From positions 124,001 through 188,000 of the forward strand of contig DASTAW010000048.1 in NCBI GenBank assembly GCA_035712365.1: a DNA stretch of 64,000 bases, read 5' to 3'. Of this stretch, positions 17,649 to 26,240 are shown piece by piece. Numbering within the stretch: position 1 is the first letter of the stretch; each line of letters starts with the position of its first letter. Origin of the DNA: Terriglobia bacterium (lineage in GTDB: Bacteria; Acidobacteriota; Terriglobia; UBA7540). Below the pieces are notes generated by a model, which had not been told where the DNA came from, did not search any database, and was given only the letters and a program-made list of their open reading frames with translations. The position numbers were made by a program, and so were the translations under genes.

Positions 17649-18025
17649 AAGCTGGATTCAGAAGGCATTGCAGAACCTGGCCCCACGGCCCGCGAGGCCC
17701 CTGCACAGCCAACCTGTAACCTTACCACACGGCCCAAACCAGCGGCAATTAAGGTGACGACGCGGCAACGCGAGAATTCGAGGATGTTTTCGAGGAAAAT
17801 TATGAATGCTGAATTATGAAAGATGAGTTCTGTGCGGGAGTTTCCAAGGTTCGTGACAGTGAATTCGGGACGCAAAGCCCAGAACCACAGGGGCATTCAT
17901 AACTCGTAATTTGTAATTGCGCCTTTTCAATCACCAATCGCAAATCACAATTCGCAAATGGCGCGATAAACGCGCCGCTACAGCGTTTCCTTCCACTCAC
18001 TAACCACTAACCACTAGCCACTGCC
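17649..18025. other. Intergenic region with short dispersed repeats
   Basis: About 375 bases between two minus-strand genes. It contains AT-rich stretches rich in AATTATGAAT and AATCGCAAATC words, a hairpin GGCGCG-ATAAA-CGCGCC at 17960-17976 followed by GCTAC, and a heptamer array that ends just before the permease stop codon. No gene is supported. Confidence 0.55.
18000..18020. repeat. Heptanucleotide tandem repeat CTAACCA
   Basis: Three 7-base units, CTAACCA twice and CTAGCCA once, ending five bases before the stop codon of the permease gene (TAA at 18026-18028 on the minus strand). Confidence 0.8.
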
Positions 18026-20686
18026 TTATTCATACCTCAACGCTACCATCGGATCAACTTTCGCGGCACGGCAGGCGGGGATGTAGCAGGCCGCGAGCGC
18101 GACGGCAATCAGGATGAGCGAAACGGCGATAAACGTAAGCGGGTCAGTGGGCTTCACGCCAAAAAGCAGGCTGGCCAGGAACCGTGTGAGCGCCAGAGCG
18201 CCTGCGATGCCGATCGCCACGCCAATCAGCGCCAGTTTTAGCCCTTGCCCAACTACGCCACTCAAAACTTCTTGAGGCCGCGCTCCGAGCGCCAGACGGA
18301 TACCGAACTCGCGGGTGCGCTCGGCGACCGAGTAGGACATCAAGCCGTAGACGCCCACCGCCGCCAGGACCAATGCGAGCGCGGCAAACAATCCGACCAG
18401 GAACGCACTGAATCGGTGGGGCGCCAGCCAGTCCGACAGCCGGGTTTCCATCGTCGCAACATCGTAGACCGGCTGATCCTTATCAATGAGCTGCACCTGC
18501 CTGCGAACCGCAGCGGCGAGACTTAAGGGCCGTGAGAGTGTGGTGCGGATGGCAAGAACCATCTCCGAGTCCGGGCTTTGCAAGAATGGAGCAAAAAGTT
18601 GGGGAGCGGCGTTCTGGTCAAGGGACTCCTGTTTCACGTCGTGAATGACGCCGACAATCGTCCGCCATTGCCCGCGTATCTTGATGGTTCTCCCCAGCCG
18701 GTTCTGGTTCGGGAAGTAGCGTCGAGCCAAGGTCTGATTGACGATTGCGACCTCCGGCGCGCCCTCACGATCTGACTCGCTGAACTCGCGGCCCGCGACG
18801 AGCGTAATACCGAGAGTCCTAAAATAGCCCGGGCTCACTACCGTGTAAGGAGTATCGGGAGCCATTCCGGGCGGTGGCTCGGGGTGCCCGCCCAGTACGA
18901 GGCCGGCCAGGCCGCCATAGCCCATCATCGGGAGACCACCCCCGGCAGCAACGGAGGCGACTCCTGGTAGGGCCTTGACCCGATCCAGAACCTGGCTGAA
19001 GAAGGCCGCCTGCGCCGCGGGCTTCGAATACCTGTTCTCTGGCAAAGGAATCCTCAGCGTCAGGAGCTGGCCGGGACTAAAGCCAAGATCGACATCCGTA
19101 AGGAGCATCAAACTTCGCATCAGCAATCCCGAGCCAGTCATAAGCGCCAAGGCCAAAGCCATTTCCACCATCACTAGCACAGCGCGCAATCGTCTCCCAT
19201 GACCTGCGTGCGCCGCGGGTGCGCTCTCCTTTAGCGCCTCACTCAAATCAATCTCTGACGCAGCGACAACAGGTGCGAGACCAAACAGGACGCCTGTGAG
19301 CAGAGCTATCAGCAAAGCAAAGACGAGAGCCGGGCCCTGGATTCCGGCGCTTTCGAGCCCACGGATATCATGTGGCCCGAGGGCACGCAGAGAGTGAACA
19401 CCCGCGAAGGCTAACAGCACTCCGGCGGCACCACCCAGACTGGCCAGCAGGACACTCTCGGTCATCAACTGCCTGGCAACTCGTTTCCGCCCGGCTCCCA
19501 GTGCGGCACGAACGGCCACTTCCCGCTGTCGCGACGCGGCACGAGCCAATTGAAGATTGGCCACATTGACGCACGCGATCAGGAGAACGAAAACGACCGC
19601 CCCGAACAGCGTCCAGAGAGCCGTCTGCATGCGTCCTAGCAACTTATCGTATAAAGGTGTCACTGACAGTTTCATGCCTTCGCGCATACGCGCGTAAATT
19701 GGTGGCACGTTCGAAGCGCTCTCACGCAGGATTCGATTCAGGTCGGAAGCGGCCTGTGCCACCGTGACGTGTGGGCGGAGCCGTCCCAGAACGTGGATCA
19801 TTCTCAGGTCGTCCTTTGCGGCATACCAGCTTGATGAATTGAGCAGATCAATCGGCATCAGGACGTCAGCCTTGCGTTGGTCGGGAAACCGGAAGCTCGG
19901 CGGCATGACTCCAATCACGGTCCATTTCGCATCCCCGAGCGTGATGGACCTCCCAATGATGCGGGTATCCGATCCGAAGTGCCGCTGCCAAAGCCCGTTG
20001 CTCAATACCACGACGCGCGGACCACCGGAACGGTCTTCGTCGGGCAAAAAGGCGCGACCCAAGAATGGCTGCACACCGACAAGTGGAAAGAAGGTCGCTG
20101 TAACCCGCACACCTTCGATGTGTTCCGGTTCATCGATTCCCGTCAGGTTGAGAGTGACGCCTCCGCCGTATCCGGCCAGCCCCTCAAAAGCACGATTGCG
20201 ATCACGAAAGTCCACGTACTCGGGGCTGGGGATGAACGACAGGCCGGAAACGCCGAGGTGCGGCCACTGCTCGGTGATCGAAACCAGTCTGCCTGGTTCG
20301 CTGTAGGGGAGTGGCCGAATCAAAGCGGCATAAACCACGCTGAAGATCGCCGTGTTTGCGCCGATGCCAAGGGCGAGGGTAAGAACGGCGACGATGGTAA
20401 AACCAGGGTTGCGACGAAGCTGGCGGAGGCCGTAGCGAATATCCTGACAGAGTTCCTGCAGCAGGCGCGTGCCCAGGGCTTCGCGGCATTCTTCCTTGTA
20501 ACGCTGATAGCCGCCGAATTCGACGCGGGCCTGGCGCTCCGCCTCTCGCTCGGAAAGGCCCTGTTGCTCGAGGTCCTCAGCCCGGAGTTCGAGGTGCGAG
20601 CGGAGCTCTTCGTCCATTTCGCGCTCGATGCGGGAACGGCGGAATACAAACCCCGTGACGGTTCGAAGCCACGACCACAATCTCAT
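18026..20686 (-). CDS. Acidobacterial duplicated orphan permease (MacB/FtsX-like ABC permease)
   Basis: 886 residues from the ATG at 20686, which has GGAGGAG four bases upstream. A GTG at 20698 is in frame but is part of that ribosome site. The N-terminus has the subfamily's cytoplasmic helix (EREMDEELRSHLELRAEDLEQQGLSEREAE near 20-50), then DIRYGLRQLRRNPGFTIVAVLTLALGIGANTAIFS with the first membrane helix near 95. A MacB-type periplasmic domain and an FtsX-like core follow, and then the whole arrangement repeats (second periplasmic part about 520-760, last helices to 880). No ATPase domain is present and none is encoded beside it, hence orphan. Such permeases are expanded in Acidobacteria and typically sit next to a PadR regulator, as here. 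Confidence 0.92.
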   Translation of the reverse strand: MRLWSWLRTVTGFVFRRSRIEREMDEELRSHLELRAEDLEQQGLSEREAERQARVEFGGYQRYKEECREALGTRLLQELCQDIRYGLRQLRRNPGFTIVAVLTLALGIGANTAIFSVVYAALIRPLPYSEPGRLVSITEQWPHLGVSGLSFIPSPEYVDFRDRNRAFEGLAGYGGGVTLNLTGIDEPEHIEGVRVTATFFPLVGVQPFLGRAFLPDEDRSGGPRVVVLSNGLWQRHFGSDTRIIGRSITLGDAKWTVIGVMPPSFRFPDQRKADVLMPIDLLNSSSWYAAKDDLRMIHVLGRLRPHVTVAQAASDLNRILRESASNVPPIYARMREGMKLSVTPLYDKLLGRMQTALWTLFGAVVFVLLIACVNVANLQLARAASRQREVAVRAALGAGRKRVARQLMTESVLLASLGGAAGVLLAFAGVHSLRALGPHDIRGLESAGIQGPALVFALLIALLTGVLFGLAPVVAASEIDLSEALKESAPAAHAGHGRRLRAVLVMVEMALALALMTGSGLLMRSLMLLTDVDLGFSPGQLLTLRIPLPENRYSKPAAQAAFFSQVLDRVKALPGVASVAAGGGLPMMGYGGLAGLVLGGHPEPPPGMAPDTPYTVVSPGYFRTLGITLVAGREFSESDREGAPEVAIVNQTLARRYFPNQNRLGRTIKIRGQWRTIVGVIHDVKQESLDQNAAPQLFAPFLQSPDSEMVLAIRTTLSRPLSLAAAVRRQVQLIDKDQPVYDVATMETRLSDWLAPHRFSAFLVGLFAALALVLAAVGVYGLMSYSVAERTREFGIRLALGARPQEVLSGVVGQGLKLALIGVAIGIAGALALTRFLASLLFGVKPTDPLTFIAVSLILIAVALAACYIPACRAAKVDPMVALRYE

Positions 20687-20777
20687 GATCTCCTCCACTT
20701 AACGCTACAGGTTAGGAGTTCAGGGGTAGCGCGAACCTCCGATTTTGAGGTCCGCGGTTCTTTCTCTATCCGAAATC

Positions 20778-20804
20778 CGCAGACCGCAACGCCGGCGGTC
20801 TGCG
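20778..20804. repeat. Perfect 10-bp stem palindrome between PadR and permease genes
   Basis: Arms CGCAGACCGC and GCGGTCTGCG enclose a 7-base loop and are followed by CTAC, like the GTAGCG-type repeats elsewhere. There is no T-run on either strand, so a terminator is unlikely. Within a padR-permease transcript it could stabilise or attenuate the message. Confidence 0.6.
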
Positions 20805-20817
20805 CTACGACCTACCA

Positions 20818-21159
20818 CTACAACTCGCCTGTTTCCGTCTTCAGCGCCGCGCCGATGGCGGCTACCAGCCGGTTCCAGCCCTCGGTTTCCTCGCGCAGCC
20901 GTTTACGGCCGGCCGGTGTGAGCTCGTAGTACTTGGCCTTGTGCTTGTTTTCTGAAATCCCCCACTCGGTTTTCAGCAATCCCTGGCGGACCAGCCGGAA
21001 CAGCGCCGGGTAGAGCGCTCCCTGTTCGATGGACAGAGCTCCCCTGGAAATCTGTCCGATGCGCAACAGGATGCCGTACCCGTGCAGGCGCCCGAGCGAG
21101 ACCGCCTTGAGGATGAGAAGGTCGAGCGTACCGGGAAGAATCTGCGCCTGCTTGTCCAT
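20818..21159 (-). CDS. PadR family transcriptional regulator
   Basis: 113 residues. A winged-helix repressor: the N-terminal LPGTLDLLILKAVSLGRLHGYGI (residues 8-30) and IEQGALYPALFRLVRQGLLKTEW (about 43-66) are the PadR core, and YYELTPAGRKRLREE is the wing and start of the dimerisation helix. It lies upstream of the duplicated permease with a 131-base gap, the standard acidobacterial arrangement, and probably controls it and itself. The start at 21159 has TAGGAGTGAAGC upstream, and that ribosome site is part of a perfect inverted repeat, suggesting autoregulation. Confidence 0.93.
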   Translation of the reverse strand: MDKQAQILPGTLDLLILKAVSLGRLHGYGILLRIGQISRGALSIEQGALYPALFRLVRQGLLKTEWGISENKHKAKYYELTPAGRKRLREETEGWNRLVAAIGAALKTETGEL

Positions 21160-21164
21160 GCTTC

Positions 21165-21185
21165 ACTCCTAAGATGATTAGGAGT
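21165..21185 (-). promoter_or_regulatory. Inverted repeat over the padR ribosome-binding site, possible operator
   Basis: Perfect 8-base arms ACTCCTAA and TTAGGAGT separated by 5 bases. The arm nearer the gene contains the AGGAG of the padR ribosome site. It could be a protein-binding operator or an RNA hairpin that hides the ribosome site. It does not match the classical ATGT-N8-ACAT PadR operator. Confidence 0.55.
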
Positions 21186-21270
21186 ATAGGACGGCTTGTG
21201 GCGCTTGTCAATGGAAGACGTTCGCAACTTGTATTTCAAATGCCCTCAAAGATGGATAGAAACGCACAAA

Positions 21271-21356
21271 GGATGGAGTGTGAAGTCTGAAGTATGAAAC
21301 AGGACCGGCCGAGGTTTTTTCATCCTTCATCCTTCATCCTTCACACTTCATACTGC
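21271..21356. repeat. Solo copy of the ggatgaa/ttcatcc inverted repeat
   Basis: Left half carries GGATGGAGTGTGAAGT and GAAGTATGAA. Right half carries three heptamers CATCCTT (21321-21341), then CACACTTCATACT. The halves are roughly complementary. The same words in the same order form the outer ends of the cassette at 38031-38612. It lies between the padR leader and the gcv promoter. Confidence 0.65.
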
Positions 21357-21373
21357 AGTTGCGGCGCAATTTC

Positions 21374-21402
21374 TTGACCCGTTTCGTGCGGGCGTGATAA
21401 CT
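21374..21402 (+). promoter_or_regulatory. Probable sigma-70 promoter of the glycine cleavage operon
   Basis: TTGACC at 21374-21379 and ATAACT at 21397-21402 with a 17-base spacer, about 45 bases before the gcvT start. No glycine riboswitch pattern was seen in the short leader. Confidence 0.5.
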
Positions 21403-21448
21403 TCCATCTTTCAGTATCATTCAAGCATTTGGTCAGGGAGGATTGGAT

Positions 21449-22558
21449 TTGGCGACGCCGGCGGAGTCCGGGCCAAAGCGGACGGCGCTCTATTCTGTCC
21501 ACAAGGCAGCGGGCGCGCGGATGACGGAATTCGGCGGCTGGGAAATGCCCATCGAGTACTCGGGCATTGCCCAGGAGCACCTGGCCGTGCGGACGCGGGC
21601 CGGCCTGTTTGACGTCAGCCACATGGGCGAGATCACCGTGCGCGGCCCCAAGGCGCTCGCCTTCCTCCAGTCGATCACCTGCAATGACGTGGCGCGCCTG
21701 AGCGACCGCCAGGCACAGTACAGCGCCCTCATGTTACCCAATGGCTGTGCTATTGACGATTGCGTGGTCCACCGGACGGGTGAAAACGATTACTTTATCT
21801 GCGTCAACGCGGCCAATACCGATAAAGATTTCAAGTGGCTTGTGGAGCACAACTCCGCGGGAGCGGAACTGGAAAACGTTTCATCACGCTATTCGCAGCT
21901 TGCCGTGCAGGGCCCGCGGGCTGCGGCGATCTTGAGCAAGGTGACCGGACTTGATCTTGCTCCCATCCGTACCTACTGGTTTTCGCCCGCTGAATGCTGC
22001 GGAGTGGAAGGCATCCTGGCAAGGACCGGATATACCGGCGAAGACGGCTTTGAGTTTTATTTTTCACCCGAGCATTCCGTGCACGTGTGGAATGCCCTGC
22101 TGGAAGCGGGAAAAGATGACGGCCTGCAGCCGGCCGGCCTGGGCGCCCGCAACACGCTGCGGCTGGAGGCCGGGTACGCGCTTTACGGCCACGAACTGGA
22201 TGAAGACACCACGTTGCTGGAAGCCAACCTCGGATGGATTTGCAAGCTCGAAAAGGGGGAATTTCTCGGCCGGGATGAACTGCTGAAGCAGCGCCAGGAA
22301 GGCGTGCGCAAAAGGCTGGTGGGCTTTGAGATGGCCGAACCCGGAATCGCCCGCGACGGCTACCCGGTGTGGATTGATGGCGAAAAGGCAGGCCTCGTGA
22401 CCAGCGGTTCACCAGCGCCGTTCCTGAAGAAAAACATTGGCCTTGCCTATGTGCCGCCGGAGGCAGCCCAGCCCGGCTACGAGATCACCATCGAAATCCG
22501 GCAGCGGCAGGCGCGGGCAAGGCAAGTGATACTACCTTTTTACAGACGGCCAAAGTAG
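21449..22558 (+). CDS. gcvT: Aminomethyltransferase, glycine cleavage T protein
   Basis: 369 residues from the TTG at 21449, eight bases after GGGAGG; an in-frame TTG at 21443 is too close to that site. GcvT takes the aminomethyl group from lipoylated GcvH and, with tetrahydrofolate, releases ammonia and makes 5,10-methylene-THF. Family features: GARMTEFGGWEMPIEYSG near residue 20, GLFDVSHMGEI near 50, LAVQGPRA near 150, ARTGYTGEDGFE near 190 and ARNTLRLEAGYALYGHELDE near 230, which carries folate-site residues. The C-terminal barrel domain is complete. First gene of gcvT-gcvH-gcvPA-gcvPB. Confidence 0.95.
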   Translation: MATPAESGPKRTALYSVHKAAGARMTEFGGWEMPIEYSGIAQEHLAVRTRAGLFDVSHMGEITVRGPKALAFLQSITCNDVARLSDRQAQYSALMLPNGCAIDDCVVHRTGENDYFICVNAANTDKDFKWLVEHNSAGAELENVSSRYSQLAVQGPRAAAILSKVTGLDLAPIRTYWFSPAECCGVEGILARTGYTGEDGFEFYFSPEHSVHVWNALLEAGKDDGLQPAGLGARNTLRLEAGYALYGHELDEDTTLLEANLGWICKLEKGEFLGRDELLKQRQEGVRKRLVGFEMAEPGIARDGYPVWIDGEKAGLVTSGSPAPFLKKNIGLAYVPPEAAQPGYEITIEIRQRQARARQVILPFYRRPK

Positions 22559-22620
22559 GATGGGAAGACGGGGTAAAATAATACCAGCCCCGAAGCTAAT
22601 CATAAGGGAGCGCGGGTCTC

Positions 22621-23010
22621 ATGTACCCTGAAGAATTTCAATACACCAAAGACCATGAGTGGATTCGAGTGGATGGCGAAACCGGGACGATCGGAATAAC
22701 CGACCATGCACAGAAGGAACTGGGCGACATTGTCTATGTTGAGCTTCCCAAGTCAGGCGACACAGTGACGGCTGCTGAAATCTTTGGAACGGTGGAGTCG
22801 GTGAAAGCCGTTTCAGAGATTTATTCTCCCGTCAGCGGAGAAGTGACGGCCGTCAACGACAAGCTCCAGGAGCATCCGGAGCTGCTGAATTCCGACCCGC
22901 ACGCGGCGGCGTGGCTGATCCGCGTCCATCTGTCGGACGCTCAGGAGCTGGGAAAACTGATGTCGTCGGAACAATATGAGAAGTACATCCGGGAGGGTGG
23001 GTCGCAATAA
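22621..23010 (+). CDS. gcvH: Glycine cleavage system H protein
   Basis: 129 residues. The lipoyl carrier that shuttles the aminomethyl intermediate between P, T and L proteins. YTKDHEWIRVDGETGTIGITDHAQKELGDIVYVELP opens the protein, and the lipoyl Lys lies in VESVKAVSEIYSP near residue 64. Length matches the family. Its stop codon overlaps the gcvPA start by one base (TAATG), so they are translationally coupled. It follows gcvT by 62 bases. Confidence 0.97.
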   Translation: MYPEEFQYTKDHEWIRVDGETGTIGITDHAQKELGDIVYVELPKSGDTVTAAEIFGTVESVKAVSEIYSPVSGEVTAVNDKLQEHPELLNSDPHAAAWLIRVHLSDAQELGKLMSSEQYEKYIREGGSQ

Positions 23011-24410
23011 TGCGCTATCTCCCGAACTCCCCGCGCGACCGTGCCGAGATGCTGCGGACGCTTGGCCACGGGTCCATCGAAGAGCTCTTTTCTCAAATTC
23101 CTGAACAGGTCCGGCTTCAAGGCCGTCTGGATCTGCCCGGCCCGCTTTCAGAACAGGAAATTCTGGAATTCTTTAAGCAGGCTGCCAGCCGGAGCACACG
23201 CGAACATGCGTCGCTGCTGGGCGCTGGCGCTTATTCGCACTTCCGGCCCGCGGCGGTTGACGCGCTGCTTTCCCGCGGCGAATTCTTTACCGCTTACACG
23301 CCTTACCAGGCCGAGCTTGCGCAGGGCACGCTGCAGGCGATGTTCGAGTTTCAGACGCTGATTACCCAGTTGACCGGGATGGAAGTGTCGAACGCCTCGC
23401 TTTATGACGGCTCCACAGCGACAACTGAAGCGGTGTTGATGGCCCTCCGGCTGACCCGCCGCAATCGCGTGGTTGCGGCACGCACCCTGCATCCGGAGTA
23501 CCGCGAGGTGATGGCCACCTACCTGCGCCACCTGGGGACGGAAGTCGCGGAAGTCCCATACGCAGCTTCCGGGCAAGTTGATCTCGCTGCGCTCGAGAAG
23601 GCGCTGAATGAGGAAACGGCCGTCGTCGTCATTCAGTCGCCGAATTTTCTTGGAGTCATCGAACGTTTCAGTGAAGTCGCGGAGATTGTCCACCGAAGCG
23701 GCGCTTTGCTGGTGGTTACAGTGAATGAGCCGCTCTCGCTGGCGGTGGTCAATCCTCCGGCGGAAGCGGACATCGTCTGCGGCGAGGCGCAGTCGTTTGG
23801 CGTGCCCGTCGCCTTTGGAGGGCCTTACGTCGGCTTCCTCGCTACGCGTGAAAAGTTTGTGCGGCAGATGCCGGGCCGGCTGGTGGGCCAGACCACGGAT
23901 TCCCAGGGCCGCCGGGGATTCGTGCTGACCCTGGCCACTCGCGAGCAGCACATCCGGCGCGAGAAGGCCACTTCAAACATCTGCACTAACCAGTCGCTTT
24001 GCGCTCTGGCCGCAACCATCTATCTGTGCCTGCTGGGCAAGCAGGGATTGCGGGCGCTGGCTGAGCATAACCTTGGCAAAGCGCACTATGCCGCCCACCG
24101 GCTGGCTAAGGTTCCGGGAGCGTCCATCGCATTTGCCTCTCCGTTCTTCAATGAATTCGTCGTCAAGGCGCCAGGCGATGCCGGGGTGCTTCTGCGCGAC
24201 CTGCGGCAGGAGAAAATTCTGGGCGGCATCAATCTCGAACGCTTCTACCCTGAGTTGAATAATCACCTGCTGGTTTGCGTCACCGAAACGGTGAACAAAG
24301 CCGCTCTCGACCGGATGGTCAGGGTGTACCAGGAATTTTCCGCACAGAAACACGCCAGGGCCGCGGCGCCTTCCGCTGTGTCGCATACGGTTGGCCAGGA
24401 GAAAGCATGA
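23010..24410 (+). CDS. gcvPA: Glycine dehydrogenase (decarboxylating) subunit 1
   Basis: 466 residues. The alpha half of the two-subunit P protein. It has the PLP-fold of the partner but lacks the PLP lysine, and forms the active site at the interface with GcvPB. Typical segments: LLGAGAYSHFRPAAVDALLSR near 75, TAYTPYQAELAQGTLQ near 95, and REQHIRREKATSNICTNQSLCALAA near 320. It starts one base inside gcvH and overlaps gcvPB by four bases (ATGA). Confidence 0.96.
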   Translation: MRYLPNSPRDRAEMLRTLGHGSIEELFSQIPEQVRLQGRLDLPGPLSEQEILEFFKQAASRSTREHASLLGAGAYSHFRPAAVDALLSRGEFFTAYTPYQAELAQGTLQAMFEFQTLITQLTGMEVSNASLYDGSTATTEAVLMALRLTRRNRVVAARTLHPEYREVMATYLRHLGTEVAEVPYAASGQVDLAALEKALNEETAVVVIQSPNFLGVIERFSEVAEIVHRSGALLVVTVNEPLSLAVVNPPAEADIVCGEAQSFGVPVAFGGPYVGFLATREKFVRQMPGRLVGQTTDSQGRRGFVLTLATREQHIRREKATSNICTNQSLCALAATIYLCLLGKQGLRALAEHNLGKAHYAAHRLAKVPGASIAFASPFFNEFVVKAPGDAGVLLRDLRQEKILGGINLERFYPELNNHLLVCVTETVNKAALDRMVRVYQEFSAQKHARAAAPSAVSHTVGQEKA

Positions 24411-25894
24411 AGGAACGTCCCCGCCACGCCAGGCCGCACATCACACGGGACGAGAACCTGATCTTCGAGCGGAGTTCACCCGGCAAATGCGGTGTTGATC
24501 TTCCCGTGCCAGAAGTCCAGGCTGCATCGGCGGTTGAGCTCCTGGGTGATGATCTCTGCCGGAACGACATCCCCGGCTTCCCGGAGGTGTCGGAACTGGA
24601 GGTCATCCGGCACTTCACGCGCCTGTCCACCTGGAATTATGGCGTCGATACGGGACTTTATCCGCTGGGCTCCTGCACCATGAAGTACAATCCGCGCATC
24701 AATGAAGTGGTGGCCCGCCTCGAAGGCCTGGCGACAGACCATCCTTACGCGCCGGCGGAACTCACCCAGGGTTGCCTGAAAATCCTGTACGACACGGAGC
24801 GCTGCCTGGCTGAAATAACAGGCATGGACGCAGTTTCGCTGCAGCCGTCGGCGGGCGCGCAGGGTGAACTGGCGGGCATCCTGATGATTCAGGCCTGCCT
24901 GGCGGACCACGGCAACCCCCGAAAATACATCCTGATTCCCGACTCGGCGCACGGCACCAACCCCGCCAGCGTTACCACATCCGGCTACCAGGTGAGAAAC
25001 CTGAAATCCGACGCCCACGGCTGTATCGACCTCGCCGAGATTGACCGCGCCATGACGGAAGAAGTGGCCGGGCTGATGCTGACCAATCCGAACACGCTGG
25101 GCATTTTTGAGGTCCGTATTCGCGAGATTTGCGAACTGGTCCACCGCAAGGGCGGCCTGGTCTATATGGATGGGGCCAACATGAATGCGCTGGTGGGCGT
25201 GGCGCGTCCTGCCGACTTTGGCGTGGACGTCATGCACCTGAATCTGCACAAGACCTTCACCACCCCTCACGGCGGCGGCGGGCCGGGCTCGGGACCTGTT
25301 GCGGTGAGGAAGGTCCTTGATCCGTATCTCCCCTCGCCTACGGTTATCCAGTCGCCTGACGGGACTTACAGCCTGAATTATGACCGTCCGAAGAGCATCG
25401 GCCGCGTCCGCGCGTTCTACGGGAATTTCGGGATGGTGGTGCGCGCGCTGGCCTTTATGGCCGCCAACGGAGCCGAAGGTTTGCTGCAATCCACCCAGGA
25501 TGCCGTGCTCAACGCCAACTACGTGATGCGGGGGCTGCAGGACCTTTACGATCTTCCCTACAACGAACCCTGCATGCACGAGTGCGTGCTCTCAGACCGC
25601 CGCCAGGCCATGCGCGGGGTTCACACCATGGACATCGCCAAGCGGCTGATCGATTACGGTTTTCACCCCTACACAACCGCGTTTCCGCTGATCGTGCCGG
25701 GTGCCATGATGATTGAACCCACGGAAAGCGCCAGCAAGGAAGAATTGGACGAGTTCATCGAAGCCATGCGGGCCGTGGCTGAGGAGGTTGAGGAGGACCC
25801 GGAATTCGTTTTGGACGCCCCACACTCCACCCGTGTCAGCCGCCTGGATGAGGCCGCCGCCGCCCGCAAGCCGATCTTGCGCTGGAAACCCTAG
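24407..25894 (+). CDS. gcvPB: Glycine dehydrogenase (decarboxylating) subunit 2
   Basis: 495 residues from the ATG at 24407, which has AGGAG upstream and overlaps the gcvPA stop. A longer open frame from 24275 overlaps gcvPA and is not used. This subunit carries PLP: the Schiff-base Lys is in NLHKTFTTPHGGGGPGSGP near residue 285. LGSCTMKYNPRINE near 90 and SAHGTNPASV near 185 are also family-typical. With GcvPA it decarboxylates glycine and loads the aminomethyl group on GcvH. The L protein (dihydrolipoamide dehydrogenase) is not in the window. Confidence 0.97.
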   Translation: MKERPRHARPHITRDENLIFERSSPGKCGVDLPVPEVQAASAVELLGDDLCRNDIPGFPEVSELEVIRHFTRLSTWNYGVDTGLYPLGSCTMKYNPRINEVVARLEGLATDHPYAPAELTQGCLKILYDTERCLAEITGMDAVSLQPSAGAQGELAGILMIQACLADHGNPRKYILIPDSAHGTNPASVTTSGYQVRNLKSDAHGCIDLAEIDRAMTEEVAGLMLTNPNTLGIFEVRIREICELVHRKGGLVYMDGANMNALVGVARPADFGVDVMHLNLHKTFTTPHGGGGPGSGPVAVRKVLDPYLPSPTVIQSPDGTYSLNYDRPKSIGRVRAFYGNFGMVVRALAFMAANGAEGLLQSTQDAVLNANYVMRGLQDLYDLPYNEPCMHECVLSDRRQAMRGVHTMDIAKRLIDYGFHPYTTAFPLIVPGAMMIEPTESASKEELDEFIEAMRAVAEEVEEDPEFVLDAPHSTRVSRLDEAAAARKPILRWKP

Positions 25895-26240
25895 CGCATC
25901 GGTCGTTTGCAGAAACCAGCCAAACCACAACATCTAGCATCCTGCGAAATTCTGCCCCACGATATTGGGTTTTTTTGACTTTACAGCACTCGCGAATCGT
26001 GGTAGGTTGAGCAAAGTGTTTGGGGTAGCTCGCTTATAGCCTTTTGTTGCGCGCCAAAGGCATGACGGGTAAGGCGAGCGTGTTAAAGAAAAAGCGGCAA
26101 GGGCGTCGAGGAAAATCGGCGAGAACCTACCTGTGTGGGTGGCGCGCTTCCTTCGAAACTTCAGGAGAAGACGTGTGCCTGAGGTGCATCTGCGGGGCGC
26201 TTGGTGTAGACAATTCCGGTTTTGATTGGAGGCAACTACC
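25895..26240. other. Intergenic region between gcvPB and smc
   Basis: About 345 bases. A weak terminator-like hairpin lies at 25956-25976. TTGACT at 25975 could be a -35 box, but the -10 is poor. A 67-codon open frame crosses the smc start, has no ribosome site and no family look, and is not called. Confidence 0.5.
25956..25976 (+). terminator. Weak intrinsic terminator after the gcv operon
   Basis: CCCA-CGATAT-TGGG followed by seven T. The stem is only four pairs, so efficiency is doubtful, but the position 60 bases after gcvPB fits. Confidence 0.4.

Noticed and set aside
21403-21448. Glycine riboswitch before gcvT
   Set aside because: The leader after the likely promoter is under 50 bases and lacks the paired aptamer pattern, so there is no room for one.
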